Below, piece by piece: positions 8,665 to 16,041 of a stretch of DNA of 26,900 nucleotides; the stretch's first letter is position 1, and every line of letters starts with the position of its first letter. The notes under the pieces are model-generated. The model did no database searches. It was not told the DNA's origin and worked only from the letters and a program-made list of their open reading frames with translations. Made by a program: the position numbers and the translations under genes. Origin of the DNA: CAZRIP01 sp964600165 (lineage in GTDB: Bacteria > Elusimicrobiota > Elusimicrobia > UBA1565 > UBA9628); NCBI GenBank assembly GCA_964600165.1, contig CAZRIP010000043.1, positions 1-26,900 on the forward strand, in the 5' to 3' direction.

Positions 8665-8693
8665 AGTGTGACAGGGATGCGGACCCGCGTCAA
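8665..8693 (-). promoter_or_regulatory. Sigma70-like promoter of the left operon
   Basis: TTGACG (8693-8688), a 17-bp spacer and CACACT (8670-8665) on the minus strand. The -10 box ends eight bases before the FkbM start codon, so transcription would begin within about three bases of the ATG. Its two hexamers and spacer length are the same as in the promoter at 12115-12143. Confidence 0.55.
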
Positions 8694-8701
8694 CCCCCCT
8701 C

Positions 8702-8730
8702 TTGCGCCCCGCCCGCGGCAAGGCTATGCT
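8702..8730 (+). promoter_or_regulatory. Sigma70-like promoter for the divergent GT4 gene
   Basis: TTGCGC (8702-8707), 17 bp, TATGCT (8725-8730). It stands back to back with the minus-strand promoter of the FkbM operon, with eight bases between the two -35 boxes. The -10 box ends seven bases before GTG 8738, the codon that begins the conserved glycosyltransferase fold. Confidence 0.5.
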
Positions 8731-8737
8731 AGTGCGC

Positions 8738-9910
8738 GTGAGGATCTGCTTCGTCTGTCACTCGGGCAGCGGAACGCTCGGCGGCGCCGAGCGCTGCACG
8801 GCGGAAGCGATCGGCGCCCTGCGCAAGCGCGGGTTCGACTGCTGGGCGGTGGTGCCCGCGCGCGGCGCGCTGTCCGACCGGCTGGAGCGCGACGGCGTCG
8901 AGACGGCGGTCGTCGGCTACACGTGGTGGGCGAGCGACGACCGAAGCCTTTGGGGCCGGTTCAAACGCCTGGCGAGGAACTTAGCCGCTTCGCTCGTCCT
9001 CGCGCGCCTCATCCGCCGCCGCGGCTGCGACCTCGTTTATACCAGCACGATCACCGTCTGCTCGGGGGCCGCGGCGGCCAAGCTGCTCGGCCTGCCTCAC
9101 GTGTGGCATCTCTACGAGTTCGGCGTCGAGGACCACGGGCTTTATTTCGACCTCGGCCGCGCGTTCTCGTGCGGGCTCATCAGCCGCTGGTCCGTCGCCT
9201 GCGTCGCCGTCTCGCGCGCGATCGCCGCGCACTACGCCCCGTTCATCCCCGCGGAAAAGCTCAAGCTCGTCTATTTCGCCGTCGACCCGCCGGAAGACGA
9301 CGGAGCGCCCGTCGCCGACGGCTTCAACGAGGCGGGGGCGCTCAAATGCCTGCTCGCCGGGCGCCTGCAGGAGAACAAGGGGCAGCAGGACGCCATCCGA
9401 GCCGTGGCCGAGCTCAAGAGCACGGGCCTGCGAGCCTCGCTCACGCTCGCCGGACAGGGAGACGCTCCCGACGAGGCGCGACTCAAGGACCTCGCGCGCT
9501 CGCTGGGGGTGGACGACCGCGTGAGGTTCATCGGGCAATGCCGCCGCGTCGTCGCGCTCAAGCGCTCGGCCGACGTCGTGCTCATGTGCTCGCGGCAGGA
9601 GGCGCTCGGACGCGTGAGCGTCGAGGCGATGTACGCGGCCAAGCCCGTCGTCGGCGCGCGCGGCGGCGGCACGCCCGAGCTCATCGAAGACGGCGTCAAC
9701 GGCTATCTTTACGAGCCCGGCGACGCGGCGGACCTCGCGCGGGCCCTTCGCGCCGTCGCTCAAAAGCCGGAGGACGCCGCGCGGATGGGGCTCGAGTGTC
9801 GGCGCCGCGCGCTGGAACGGTTCTCGCGCGAGCGGCTGGGAACGGATCTCGCGGCGGTCGTCGAGCCGCTCGTCCGTCAGCGCGGAAGCGGCGCCAGCTC
9901 CTCGGGGTAG
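8738..9910 (+). CDS. GT4-family glycosyltransferase
   Basis: A 390-residue GT-B enzyme. The frame is open back to TTG 8702, and an ATG at 8726 and a GTG at 8732 are also in frame, but the fold begins at GTG 8738 (MRICFVCHSGSGTLGGAERC) and the -10 box overlaps the earlier starts, so 8738 is preferred. The N-terminal GGAER loop, the mid-protein LLAGRLQENKG strand and the donor motif QEALGRVSVEAMYAAKPVV are typical of GT4. The last 34 bases overlap the 3' end of the convergent membrane glycosyltransferase gene. Substrate unknown. Confidence 0.88.
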   Translation: MRICFVCHSGSGTLGGAERCTAEAIGALRKRGFDCWAVVPARGALSDRLERDGVETAVVGYTWWASDDRSLWGRFKRLARNLAASLVLARLIRRRGCDLVYTSTITVCSGAAAAKLLGLPHVWHLYEFGVEDHGLYFDLGRAFSCGLISRWSVACVAVSRAIAAHYAPFIPAEKLKLVYFAVDPPEDDGAPVADGFNEAGALKCLLAGRLQENKGQQDAIRAVAELKSTGLRASLTLAGQGDAPDEARLKDLARSLGVDDRVRFIGQCRRVVALKRSADVVLMCSRQEALGRVSVEAMYAAKPVVGARGGGTPELIEDGVNGYLYEPGDAADLARALRAVAQKPEDAARMGLECRRRALERFSRERLGTDLAAVVEPLVRQRGSGASSSG

Positions 9911-11361
9911 AGCCGCCGCGTGAAGCGGGAATAGACGTCGAACTCGTCGACGCGTTCTTTGCGATAGCCGACGCCGAGAGCGGCGAGCTTGGCGTCCACG
10001 ACGGCGGCGGCGGCGGGCTGCCGCTCACGGTCGACGATCATGACGGCCCCCTCCGCGTCGCGAACGCTCTTCGTGTACGGCGGATAACGATCCGCGAAGG
10101 TCGGATCCAACAAGGTCGGGGAGACCAGCACGCGCTCGCCGGAGTAAAAGGTCACCGGATAGGCGATCCAATAATCCGCGTACGCCCGCGTCCGGCCTTC
10201 GGCTCGCAGACGAGCGGCGAGGTCCTCGTAATGGTGGACCGGCGGGCGCGCGAACGCGGCGGCCAGGCTCCAGCCGTGCAGCAGAAGCACGAGGGCTGCC
10301 GTCGCCGCGCCGGCGGCCGGCGGGACGCCCTCTGAGAGGAAAGCCGCCGCCGAGAGCGCGAAGAGCGGATAGAAAACGAAGACGAACCGGGGCGCGTCCT
10401 CGGCCACGAGGAAGGCCTGGAAGAAGACGCAGCACAACGAGCAGGCGCCGACGATCACGGCGCCAGCGCGCAGGCGCGGCTCCTTCCGCCGGGTCCAAAG
10501 CCACGCCGCGGCCGCGGCGAAGAGCGCGACGTCGGCCCATGACGTGAGCGCGGCGAGCGAGATCGGGATGTGAAGCAGCGCGCGCGGCGCGAGCGACAGC
10601 CGCCAGAGGACGCGGCGCGCGAGCAGCGCCGGCAGATGTCCCGCGGCGACGTCAGCCCGCCCGATCCCGAGAAGCCGGCCCCCGAGCCGCAGAGCCTGCG
10701 CTCCCGGATGCCGGACGTTGTAGACGATCGCGGGCGCGTAGCCGGGAAGAAACCCCGAGAGCCAAGCGAGGAGCTCGCGCCGGCCGGTCCGCTCGCCGCG
10801 CAGCCGCAGGATGACCGGCTCCGCCAAGAGAAACGGCGAGAAACCCGGAGACAGCCACGCGCCCACTCCCGAAACGAGCCCCACCGCCGCCAGCCGCCCG
10901 CGCTCGCGGCCGTCGGGGGCGGGAACGGCGAGCAGAAGCAGCGCCAAGCAGGCGAAAACGGCCATGTCGCCGTATTGATAGAACAGCATCCAAGGCAGCG
11001 CCGGGTAAGGCGGGATCAGCGCGAGCGCGAGCGCGACCGCCGCCGCGCGCGAGCCGAAGAGCCGCCGCGCGAGCTCATAGCAGAGCGCGGCGAGCGCGCA
11101 GGACCAAACCAAGCCGGGAAGCCGCCCGGCCCAGAGCGAGACTCCGAACCCCCTGAAGCAGGCGGCGGCCAAGTATTCCGACAAGGTCCCGCCGTAATGG
11201 TTGAGCCACATGTACAGCGGGAATTCCTTGAGCTCGGCGATGTGCTTGGCCATCAGGAGATAGACCGCGCCGTCGCCGTCGAAGGAGTCGGAGTGCCGCA
11301 GCTCCAGGGCGCGCGCCAGGAGACCGACCGCCCAGAGACCGGCGAAGGCCGCGCGCCTCAT
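9877..11361 (-). CDS. GT-C type membrane glycosyltransferase (ArnT/PMT-like)
   Basis: A 494-residue polytopic membrane protein. I place the start at ATG 11361 (MRRAAFAGLW), eight bases after a clear -10 box; the TTG at 11370 lies next to the -10 box and is unlikely. Early acidic residues (DSFDGDGAVYLLMAKHI) sit in the first extracytoplasmic loop, as in GT-C enzymes that use polyprenyl-phosphate sugars. Many hydrophobic helices follow, and then a soluble C-terminal domain of about 130 residues. It would add a sugar outside the cytoplasmic membrane, for example a side branch on the flipped glycan. It is transcribed alone and its end overlaps the convergent GT4 by 34 bases. Confidence 0.78.
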   Translation of the reverse strand: MRRAAFAGLWAVGLLARALELRHSDSFDGDGAVYLLMAKHIAELKEFPLYMWLNHYGGTLSEYLAAACFRGFGVSLWAGRLPGLVWSCALAALCYELARRLFGSRAAAVALALALIPPYPALPWMLFYQYGDMAVFACLALLLLAVPAPDGRERGRLAAVGLVSGVGAWLSPGFSPFLLAEPVILRLRGERTGRRELLAWLSGFLPGYAPAIVYNVRHPGAQALRLGGRLLGIGRADVAAGHLPALLARRVLWRLSLAPRALLHIPISLAALTSWADVALFAAAAAWLWTRRKEPRLRAGAVIVGACSLCCVFFQAFLVAEDAPRFVFVFYPLFALSAAAFLSEGVPPAAGAATAALVLLLHGWSLAAAFARPPVHHYEDLAARLRAEGRTRAYADYWIAYPVTFYSGERVLVSPTLLDPTFADRYPPYTKSVRDAEGAVMIVDRERQPAAAAVVDAKLAALGVGYRKERVDEFDVYSRFTRRLYPEELAPLPR

Positions 11362-11369
11362 CGCCCGCA

Positions 11370-11398
11370 ATGATAGAGCGCTTTCGGCCGCGCGTCAA
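11370..11398 (-). promoter_or_regulatory. Sigma70-like promoter of the GT-C gene
   Basis: TTGACG (11398-11393), 17 bp, TATCAT (11375-11370) on the minus strand. The -10 box ends eight bases before ATG 11361, giving a nearly leaderless message. It begins 11 bases after the stop of the upstream methyltransferase remnant. Confidence 0.6.
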
Positions 11399-11408
11399 TG
11401 GGAACGGC

Positions 11409-12048
11409 TTACCTTCGCGCGTCGAGAATCAGGATCATGTTCTTCTGAGACGCGGAGACCCTGAAGGCCTTCCCGACGACGTTGAGAACCGGATTGGCGC
11501 CGCCGCAATCTCCGACGCTGAAGGTCATCGCGTCGCGCAAGCCGGCGCGCGACGCGGCATCCTTGAACGTTTTAGAGCAGAAATAGCGCACGTGCGCGTC
11601 GTGCGGATGCTCGACGCCGAGATAGTCCACGTGATGAAATTGGCGGCCCAGGATCCACTCGATCAGATTGCGCCAAAAATGGAGATTCGGAGTGGAAGCC
11701 ACGGGCTTTCCGCCCGGCTTGAGCACGCGTCGGCATTCCCGAAGGAAGGCGACCGGGTCCATCATGTGCTCGATGATCTCGAGGGCGCTGACGGCATCGA
11801 ACGTCTCGTCGGGAAACGGAAGGCGTCCCGAGGCCTCGCCGCGCGCGTAGCGCAGCCCCGCGAAGGCTCCAACAGGTCGACGCCGTGCTTCTCGATCCTC
11901 TCGTCGAGCAGCGAGAGGAATTGGCCGGGGCGCCCTCGCAAACCAGCCGCGCGCAGAGCGCGTAGCGCTCGGCCATGTAAGGCGACGTTTTCAGCCAGTC
12001 CTTGACCTGCGACCCGAACTGTTCCGGCGACGGGGTATCGGCGCTCAT
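11409..12048 (-). pseudogene. Frameshifted class-I SAM methyltransferase remnant
   Basis: The coding signal runs through three frames. The first (MSADTPSPEQFGSQV...RYALCARLVCEG) breaks near 11930; a second frame reads QFLSLLDERIEKHGVDLLE; near 11870 a third frame takes over (AFAGLRYARGEASGRLPFPDETFDAV, then ALEIIEHMMDP and the post-motif RRVLKPGG) and runs to TAA 11411-11409. The pieces in order resemble one methyltransferase of the UbiG/UbiE type, but the glycine-rich SAM loop expected just before QFL is absent. Each junction looks like a net loss of bases. I call it a decayed gene; sequencing error could explain single-base shifts but not easily the missing loop. The two ends of the gene remain well conserved, so the decay would be recent. 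Confidence 0.75.
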
Positions 12049-12114
12049 CGCATCATCTCGACCTTCGTATAGTGACATTTTCCACCCGTTTCTTGTCCAA
12101 TCCGAGACAGGAGC

Positions 12115-12143
12115 TTGACGCGGCGCGGCTTTTGGTGCACACT
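12115..12143 (+). promoter_or_regulatory. Sigma70-like promoter of the GT4 gene at 12150
   Basis: TTGACG (12115-12120), 17 bp, CACACT (12138-12143). The -10 box ends six bases before TTG 12150. It has the same two hexamers and spacer length as the FkbM promoter at 8693-8665. Confidence 0.55.
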
Positions 12144-12149
12144 GAGGCG

Positions 12150-13190
12150 TTGAGCGCGGAGATCGTACACGTCATCGAGGACCTCGGCGTCGGCGGCATG
12201 GAGCGCGCCGTCCAGAGCTTCGCCTTGCTCGCGCGCGCGGCCGGGTTTTCCCCGCGCGTGCTCTGCCTGAGGGCGGGAGGCGTCGTCGCCGACGAGCTGC
12301 GACGCGCCGGGATCCGCGTCGACGTCGCCGCGGCCCTGCCGCGCGGCGCTCTCGTGCACAGCCACGGCGCGGCGCGGGCGGCGGCGCGGGTCAAGGCGCG
12401 GCTCGCGGGCGCGCGCGGCGTGATCCATCACCTCCACGGCACGGAAGTCTTCGGCCTCAAGCAGCGGCTCTTCGAGCGCGCGCTGCCGCCGTCCCTCTAT
12501 CTCGCCTGCTCGGAGTTCGTCGCGGGCGATCTGCGGCGCCAACTGGGCTCGCCGCGAGTGGAGGTCCTGCATAATCCGGTCGACGTGACGCGCTTCGACG
12601 CCTCGCCGCAGCTGCGCGCGCTCGGCCGGCGCGAGCTCGGCGCGCAAGGCGAGCGGCCCGTCGTCCTGACGGTCGGCCGGTTCGCGCCCGACAAAGGCCA
12701 GAGGTTCATGGTCGCCGCGGTTCCGGCCGTCTTGGCCCGATTTCCCGAAGCGTTGTTCGTTTTCGTCGGAGACGGCCCCGCGCGCGCGGAAGCGGAGCGG
12801 CTCGCCGCGCCGCGCCGGGAGTCTTTCCGCTTCGTCGGCGTCAAAGACGACGTGCGCCCCTATCTCGCCGCCTGCGACGTCTACGCGCAGCCGTCCGTCA
12901 ACCGGGAAGGCCTGGGACTCGCGGTCTTGGAGGCGATGGCCTGCGCCAGGCCCGTCGTCGCGTCGTCGCTGCAAGGACTCGGCGAGGCCGTCGGCGACGC
13001 CGGGCGCCTCGTCGAGCCCGGGGACGCGGACCGGCTGGCGGCGGCCGTCGTCGAGCTGTTGGAGGATCCCGCGGCGCGCGCGGCTCTGGGAGCGAGAGCG
13101 CGCGAGCGCGTCGAGCGCGAGTTCTCCTCGAATTCGATCGCGGAGCGGCTGGCGTCCGTCTACCGCCGCTTCTCGGAAAGCTCCTCGTAA
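12150..13190 (+). CDS. GT4-family glycosyltransferase
   Basis: A 346-residue GT-B enzyme. The frame is open to 12072, but the fold begins at SAEIVHVIEDLGVGGMERA, and a TTG at 12150 lies six bases after a -10 box, so I take TTG as a leaderless start. The N-terminal loop is GVGGMERA, the central part HLHGTEVFG, and the donor motif NREGLGLAVLEAMACARPVVAS. It stands alone on the plus strand between minus-strand genes; its last 31 bases overlap the 3' end of the convergent GT4 gene. Donor and acceptor are unknown. Confidence 0.85.
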   Translation: MSAEIVHVIEDLGVGGMERAVQSFALLARAAGFSPRVLCLRAGGVVADELRRAGIRVDVAAALPRGALVHSHGAARAAARVKARLAGARGVIHHLHGTEVFGLKQRLFERALPPSLYLACSEFVAGDLRRQLGSPRVEVLHNPVDVTRFDASPQLRALGRRELGAQGERPVVLTVGRFAPDKGQRFMVAAVPAVLARFPEALFVFVGDGPARAEAERLAAPRRESFRFVGVKDDVRPYLAACDVYAQPSVNREGLGLAVLEAMACARPVVASSLQGLGEAVGDAGRLVEPGDADRLAAAVVELLEDPAARAALGARARERVEREFSSNSIAERLASVYRRFSESSS

Positions 13191-14257
13191 ATCCGCTGGA
13201 TCTTTTCCGCCGTCCGGCGCACCGTGTACTTCTCGATGACGAGCTTCCTGGCGTTCTCGCCGAGCGCGCGGCCGAGCTCAGGCTCGTCGAGGAGCTTCAG
13301 GATCTTTTCGGCCAGATCGTCCGGATCGCCCGCGCGGGCCAGAAGCCCCGTCTTACCCGGAATCACGACCTCGGCGTTCTGCGGAAGATCCGAGGCGACG
13401 ACGGGGCGCCCGCAAGCCATAGCCTCGAGCAGGCTTCGCGAAAGGCCTTCGAGCAGCGACGGCAGCGTGAAGACGTCCATGCGGTTGAGCAACTCCGCCG
13501 TGCGCTCGCGCTCCTCCCCCCAAAAAACGACGCTCTCGGAAACGCCGAGGCGGGCCGCCTGGTCCGACATCAGGTCCCGGTAGCCTTCGTCCGCCGCCCC
13601 GACGAGCAGGAATTTGACGCCGGGACGGCGGCGCAAGACCGCCGCGGCCGCGCGGACGAGCACCGGCGTACCCTTGTTCTCCGCCAGCCGGCCGAGGTAG
13701 CCGACGACAGCCTTCGCCTCGTCGAGCTCGCCGCTCGAGACGGTCCGTTGCCGCATCGGCCTGAATTCATCGGGATCGACGCCGTTCTCGGCCGTGACCA
13801 GATTGTCGGAGCGCGGGAACGCCGCGCGCACGGCCTCGGATACGCAGACGATGCGGTCGCAGACGAGCGTGGCCAAGAGCTCTTGGAGCCGGTGGTCCCA
13901 GAGGACGCGGACGTGCCAGATGATCTTGACCTTCGTGAACGGTTTAAGGAGCGCCGCGAGCAGCACGACGACGAACTCCTCCGAATGGATGACGTCGATC
14001 TCATGCTCCCGGATGAGCCGACGGAAGAGGCGAAGAGCGCGCATGATCGCCGGCGCCTCCGCCGGCCGCAAGCGCGGCATCGGCGCGACGACGGTCGGAA
14101 TCCCGGCTTTGTCCGCGAGCGCCGTGAGCTCCCCCGATTCCTGGCAGACGAGCAGCGGACGATACCGTTCGCGGTCCAGCTCGCGCAGCAGATACCATAG
14201 GCTCCTCTGCCCGCCGCGCGACATCGACGCGTAGTTCGAGAAGTAGAGGATGTTCAT
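13160..14257 (-). CDS. GT4-family glycosyltransferase
   Basis: A 365-residue GT-B enzyme beginning MNILYFSNYASMSRGGQRSL at ATG 14257, seven bases after the stop of the upstream methyltransferase, so the two form a pair on one message. The donor motif is LLEGLSRSLLEAMACGRPVVAS near residue 270. The N-terminal glycine-rich loop is SRGGQRS, and the mid-protein strand VVGYLGRLAENKG precedes the donor domain. The 3' end overlaps the convergent GT4 gene by 31 bases. Substrate unknown. Confidence 0.9.
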   Translation of the reverse strand: MNILYFSNYASMSRGGQRSLWYLLRELDRERYRPLLVCQESGELTALADKAGIPTVVAPMPRLRPAEAPAIMRALRLFRRLIREHEIDVIHSEEFVVVLLAALLKPFTKVKIIWHVRVLWDHRLQELLATLVCDRIVCVSEAVRAAFPRSDNLVTAENGVDPDEFRPMRQRTVSSGELDEAKAVVGYLGRLAENKGTPVLVRAAAAVLRRRPGVKFLLVGAADEGYRDLMSDQAARLGVSESVVFWGEERERTAELLNRMDVFTLPSLLEGLSRSLLEAMACGRPVVASDLPQNAEVVIPGKTGLLARAGDPDDLAEKILKLLDEPELGRALGENARKLVIEKYTVRRTAEKIQRIYEELSEKRR

Positions 14258-14264
14258 GCGCCGG

Positions 14265-15047
14265 TCACCGGCGGCGCGCGGCGGCGAAGAGCGTGAGGGC
14301 TCGATTGACGCCGGTCAGGCGGTAGAACGAGCGCGCCGGGGCGTCGACGATGAGCTTGCGCCAGTCCGCGTGATCGGGGACGTCGAGCCCGCGCTCGAGG
14401 ACCTCGAAGCCGCCTTCGTCGAGATAACGCGACAGCGTCTTGACCGAGAAATGGAACAAGTGCGGCTCCTTGGTCTGCGGCGTGTAGAGCGGGTTCGGCT
14501 TGCGCTTGATGAGCCGGTAGACCAGGTCGAACCAGGTCGACTTCACGTTCGGCACGGCGAGGATTAGCAAGCCGTCCGGCCTGATCTTCTCGCGGACCTC
14601 CGCGAGCATCGCGCGCGGCGAGGGCGTGTGCTCGAGCACATGCCACATCGTCACGGCGTCATAGGCTCCGGGAGCCGCCGAAGGCCGCTCGTAGACCGGC
14701 GCGCCTTTGATCAGCGCGCGCGCCGAGGCCGAGAACTCGGTGCCGGACGCGTCGTAGCCGGCCGAGCGCGCCGCGGCCAGGAACTCCCCGCTGCCGCAGC
14801 CGACGTCGAGAAGCTTGGCGCCCGCGGGCAGACGCGGCCGGACGAGCGCCAACCGGGCGCGCCACAGGCGCGCGCGCGCGCCTCCGCCGGTCCAGCCTTC
14901 ATAATAGCCCTCGCCGTAGCGGCCCTGGAGCTCCTCGGAGCTCGGTTGGGGATGGGTGGCGACCAGCCCGCAGCCCTCGCATCGGACGAGCCAAGGAGCG
15001 AACGGCCGGGCGGCCGTCCCCCCGCACAAGTCGCACCGCCAATCCAT
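14265..15047 (-). CDS. Class-I SAM methyltransferase with N-terminal zinc ribbon
   Basis: A 260-residue protein. Cys5, Cys8, Cys23 and Cys26 (CDLC and CEGC) form a small zinc-binding knuckle, followed by the SAM-binding loop LLDVGCGSG (79-87) and the acidic/His stretch MWHVLEHTPSP. This architecture (zinc-binding N-terminus plus Methyltransf_23-type domain) is common in surface-glycan loci, where it probably methylates a sugar. The gene is divergent from the next methyltransferase, which has the same architecture. An extended -10 lies just before ATG 15047. Confidence 0.85.
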   Translation of the reverse strand: MDWRCDLCGGTAARPFAPWLVRCEGCGLVATHPQPSSEELQGRYGEGYYEGWTGGGARARLWRARLALVRPRLPAGAKLLDVGCGSGEFLAAARSAGYDASGTEFSASARALIKGAPVYERPSAAPGAYDAVTMWHVLEHTPSPRAMLAEVREKIRPDGLLILAVPNVKSTWFDLVYRLIKRKPNPLYTPQTKEPHLFHFSVKTLSRYLDEGGFEVLERGLDVPDHADWRKLIVDAPARSFYRLTGVNRALTLFAAARRR

Positions 15048-15054
15048 CGCCGAC

Positions 15055-15063
15055 AGTATTGCA
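15055..15063 (-). promoter_or_regulatory. Extended -10 promoter element of the minus-strand methyltransferase
   Basis: TGCAATACT on the minus strand is a TGn-extended -10 box whose end lies seven bases before ATG 15047. I see no good -35 at the 17-bp position, which is usual for extended -10 promoters. The element overlaps the -35 of the divergent promoter (15059-15064), so the two promoters cannot be occupied freely at once. Confidence 0.4.
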
Positions 15064-15087
15064 AATTGAAGGATTACCTACTATATA
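15059..15087 (+). promoter_or_regulatory. Sigma70-like promoter of the plus-strand methyltransferase
   Basis: TTGCAA (15059-15064), 17 bp, TATATA (15082-15087), in a locally AT-rich patch of an otherwise GC-rich region. The -10 box ends eight bases before ATG 15096. GAGGAAG in the gap resembles a ribosome-binding site but would fall at or before the predicted transcription start. Confidence 0.6.
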
Positions 15088-15095
15088 GAGGAAGC

Positions 15096-16040
15096 ATGAT
15101 CCGCGCCGAGACCGTCGCCTGCGATCTGTGCGGCTCGTCGCGCGCCGAACTCGTCTTCGAGCTGCGCCAGGACGAACTGGACTTCACCTCGCGCGTCGCG
15201 CGCTGCTCCGGCTGCGGGCTGCTCTTCACCAACCCCCGCCCGGCAGGCGACGACCTCGTCAAGATGTACCAGGCGGCCTACGGCGAGGGCCCGGAGAAAG
15301 CCGAGCGCCGGAAAAGCCGCCTACGAGGGCTCGTCGTCGACAACTTCCGGCTGCGCTCGCTGTGGCACGCTCTGGCCGGGCAATGGCTTTGCCCGTTCCT
15401 GCGCAAGGCGCGCGGCAAGGTCCTCGACGTCGGCTGCGGGACGGGCGACCTCCTCGAGGAGGCCGCCGCGCGCGGCTGCGAGGCCTATGGATTGGAGTTC
15501 AACCCGGAGTCGGTCGCGCGATGCAAGGAGCGCGGCCTGAAAGCGACCTGCGGCGACCTCGAGAGCGCCTCGCTGCCCGAGGCGTCCTTCGACACGATCG
15601 TCTTCTGGCACTCCCTCGAGCATCTTCCCTCGCCCAAGCGCGCGCTGGAGAAGGCCGCTCGCCTTCTCAAGCCCGGCGGCCGCGTCTACGTCTACCTCCC
15701 CAACGCGGGCTGCTACCTGGCGGCCTGGGCGGGACCCGCGTGGTTTCCATGGCACCTGCCGTTCCATTTCTACCACTTCACGCCCGCGACCTTGCGGCGG
15801 CTGTCGGAAGCAAGCGGCCTGCGCGTCGTCTCCCTTAGGACGGCGACGGCCGACTTCTGCGTGTCTCGCACGCTGCGCGCGCTTTCCGCCGAAAAGCCTC
15901 GCGGCGTGGCGCGCTTCCTGGCGGACCGGCTTTCCTCGTCGCTGGCGGCGCGGCTCTTGATGCTGCCGGTCCTGCGCGCGCTCGACTTCCTCATGCCCGG
16001 CCGGGGAGAGTTCATCTTCCTCGAGCTGGCGAAGGGTTAG
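15096..16040 (+). CDS. Class-I SAM methyltransferase with N-terminal zinc ribbon
   Basis: A 314-residue protein starting at ATG 15096 (MIRAETVACDLCGSS). The frame stays open upstream, but that part lies across the promoter and shadows the opposite gene. Cys9, Cys12, Cys37 and Cys40 form the zinc knuckle; the SAM loop is VLDVGCGTG (109-117), and FWHSLEHLPSP and RLLKPGG follow. It is a divergent relative of the methyltransferase at 14265 with the same layout. One base separates its TAG from the next start codon, so it is co-translated with the GT2 gene. Confidence 0.87.
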   Translation: MIRAETVACDLCGSSRAELVFELRQDELDFTSRVARCSGCGLLFTNPRPAGDDLVKMYQAAYGEGPEKAERRKSRLRGLVVDNFRLRSLWHALAGQWLCPFLRKARGKVLDVGCGTGDLLEEAAARGCEAYGLEFNPESVARCKERGLKATCGDLESASLPEASFDTIVFWHSLEHLPSPKRALEKAARLLKPGGRVYVYLPNAGCYLAAWAGPAWFPWHLPFHFYHFTPATLRRLSEASGLRVVSLRTATADFCVSRTLRALSAEKPRGVARFLADRLSSSLAARLLMLPVLRALDFLMPGRGEFIFLELAKG

Positions 16041-16041
16041 G

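Noticed and set aside
7755..8693. Upstream extension of the GT4 gene at 6687-7754 to make a 668-residue protein
   Set aside because: The extra part is read out of phase through the FkbM gene, which has clear SAM and KIDVEG motifs. The GTG at 7754 with a GTGA overlap is the natural start.
8702..8737. TTG 8702, ATG 8726 or GTG 8732 as start of the plus-strand GT4
   Set aside because: They coincide with the -35 and -10 boxes, and the added residues precede the conserved first strand of the fold.
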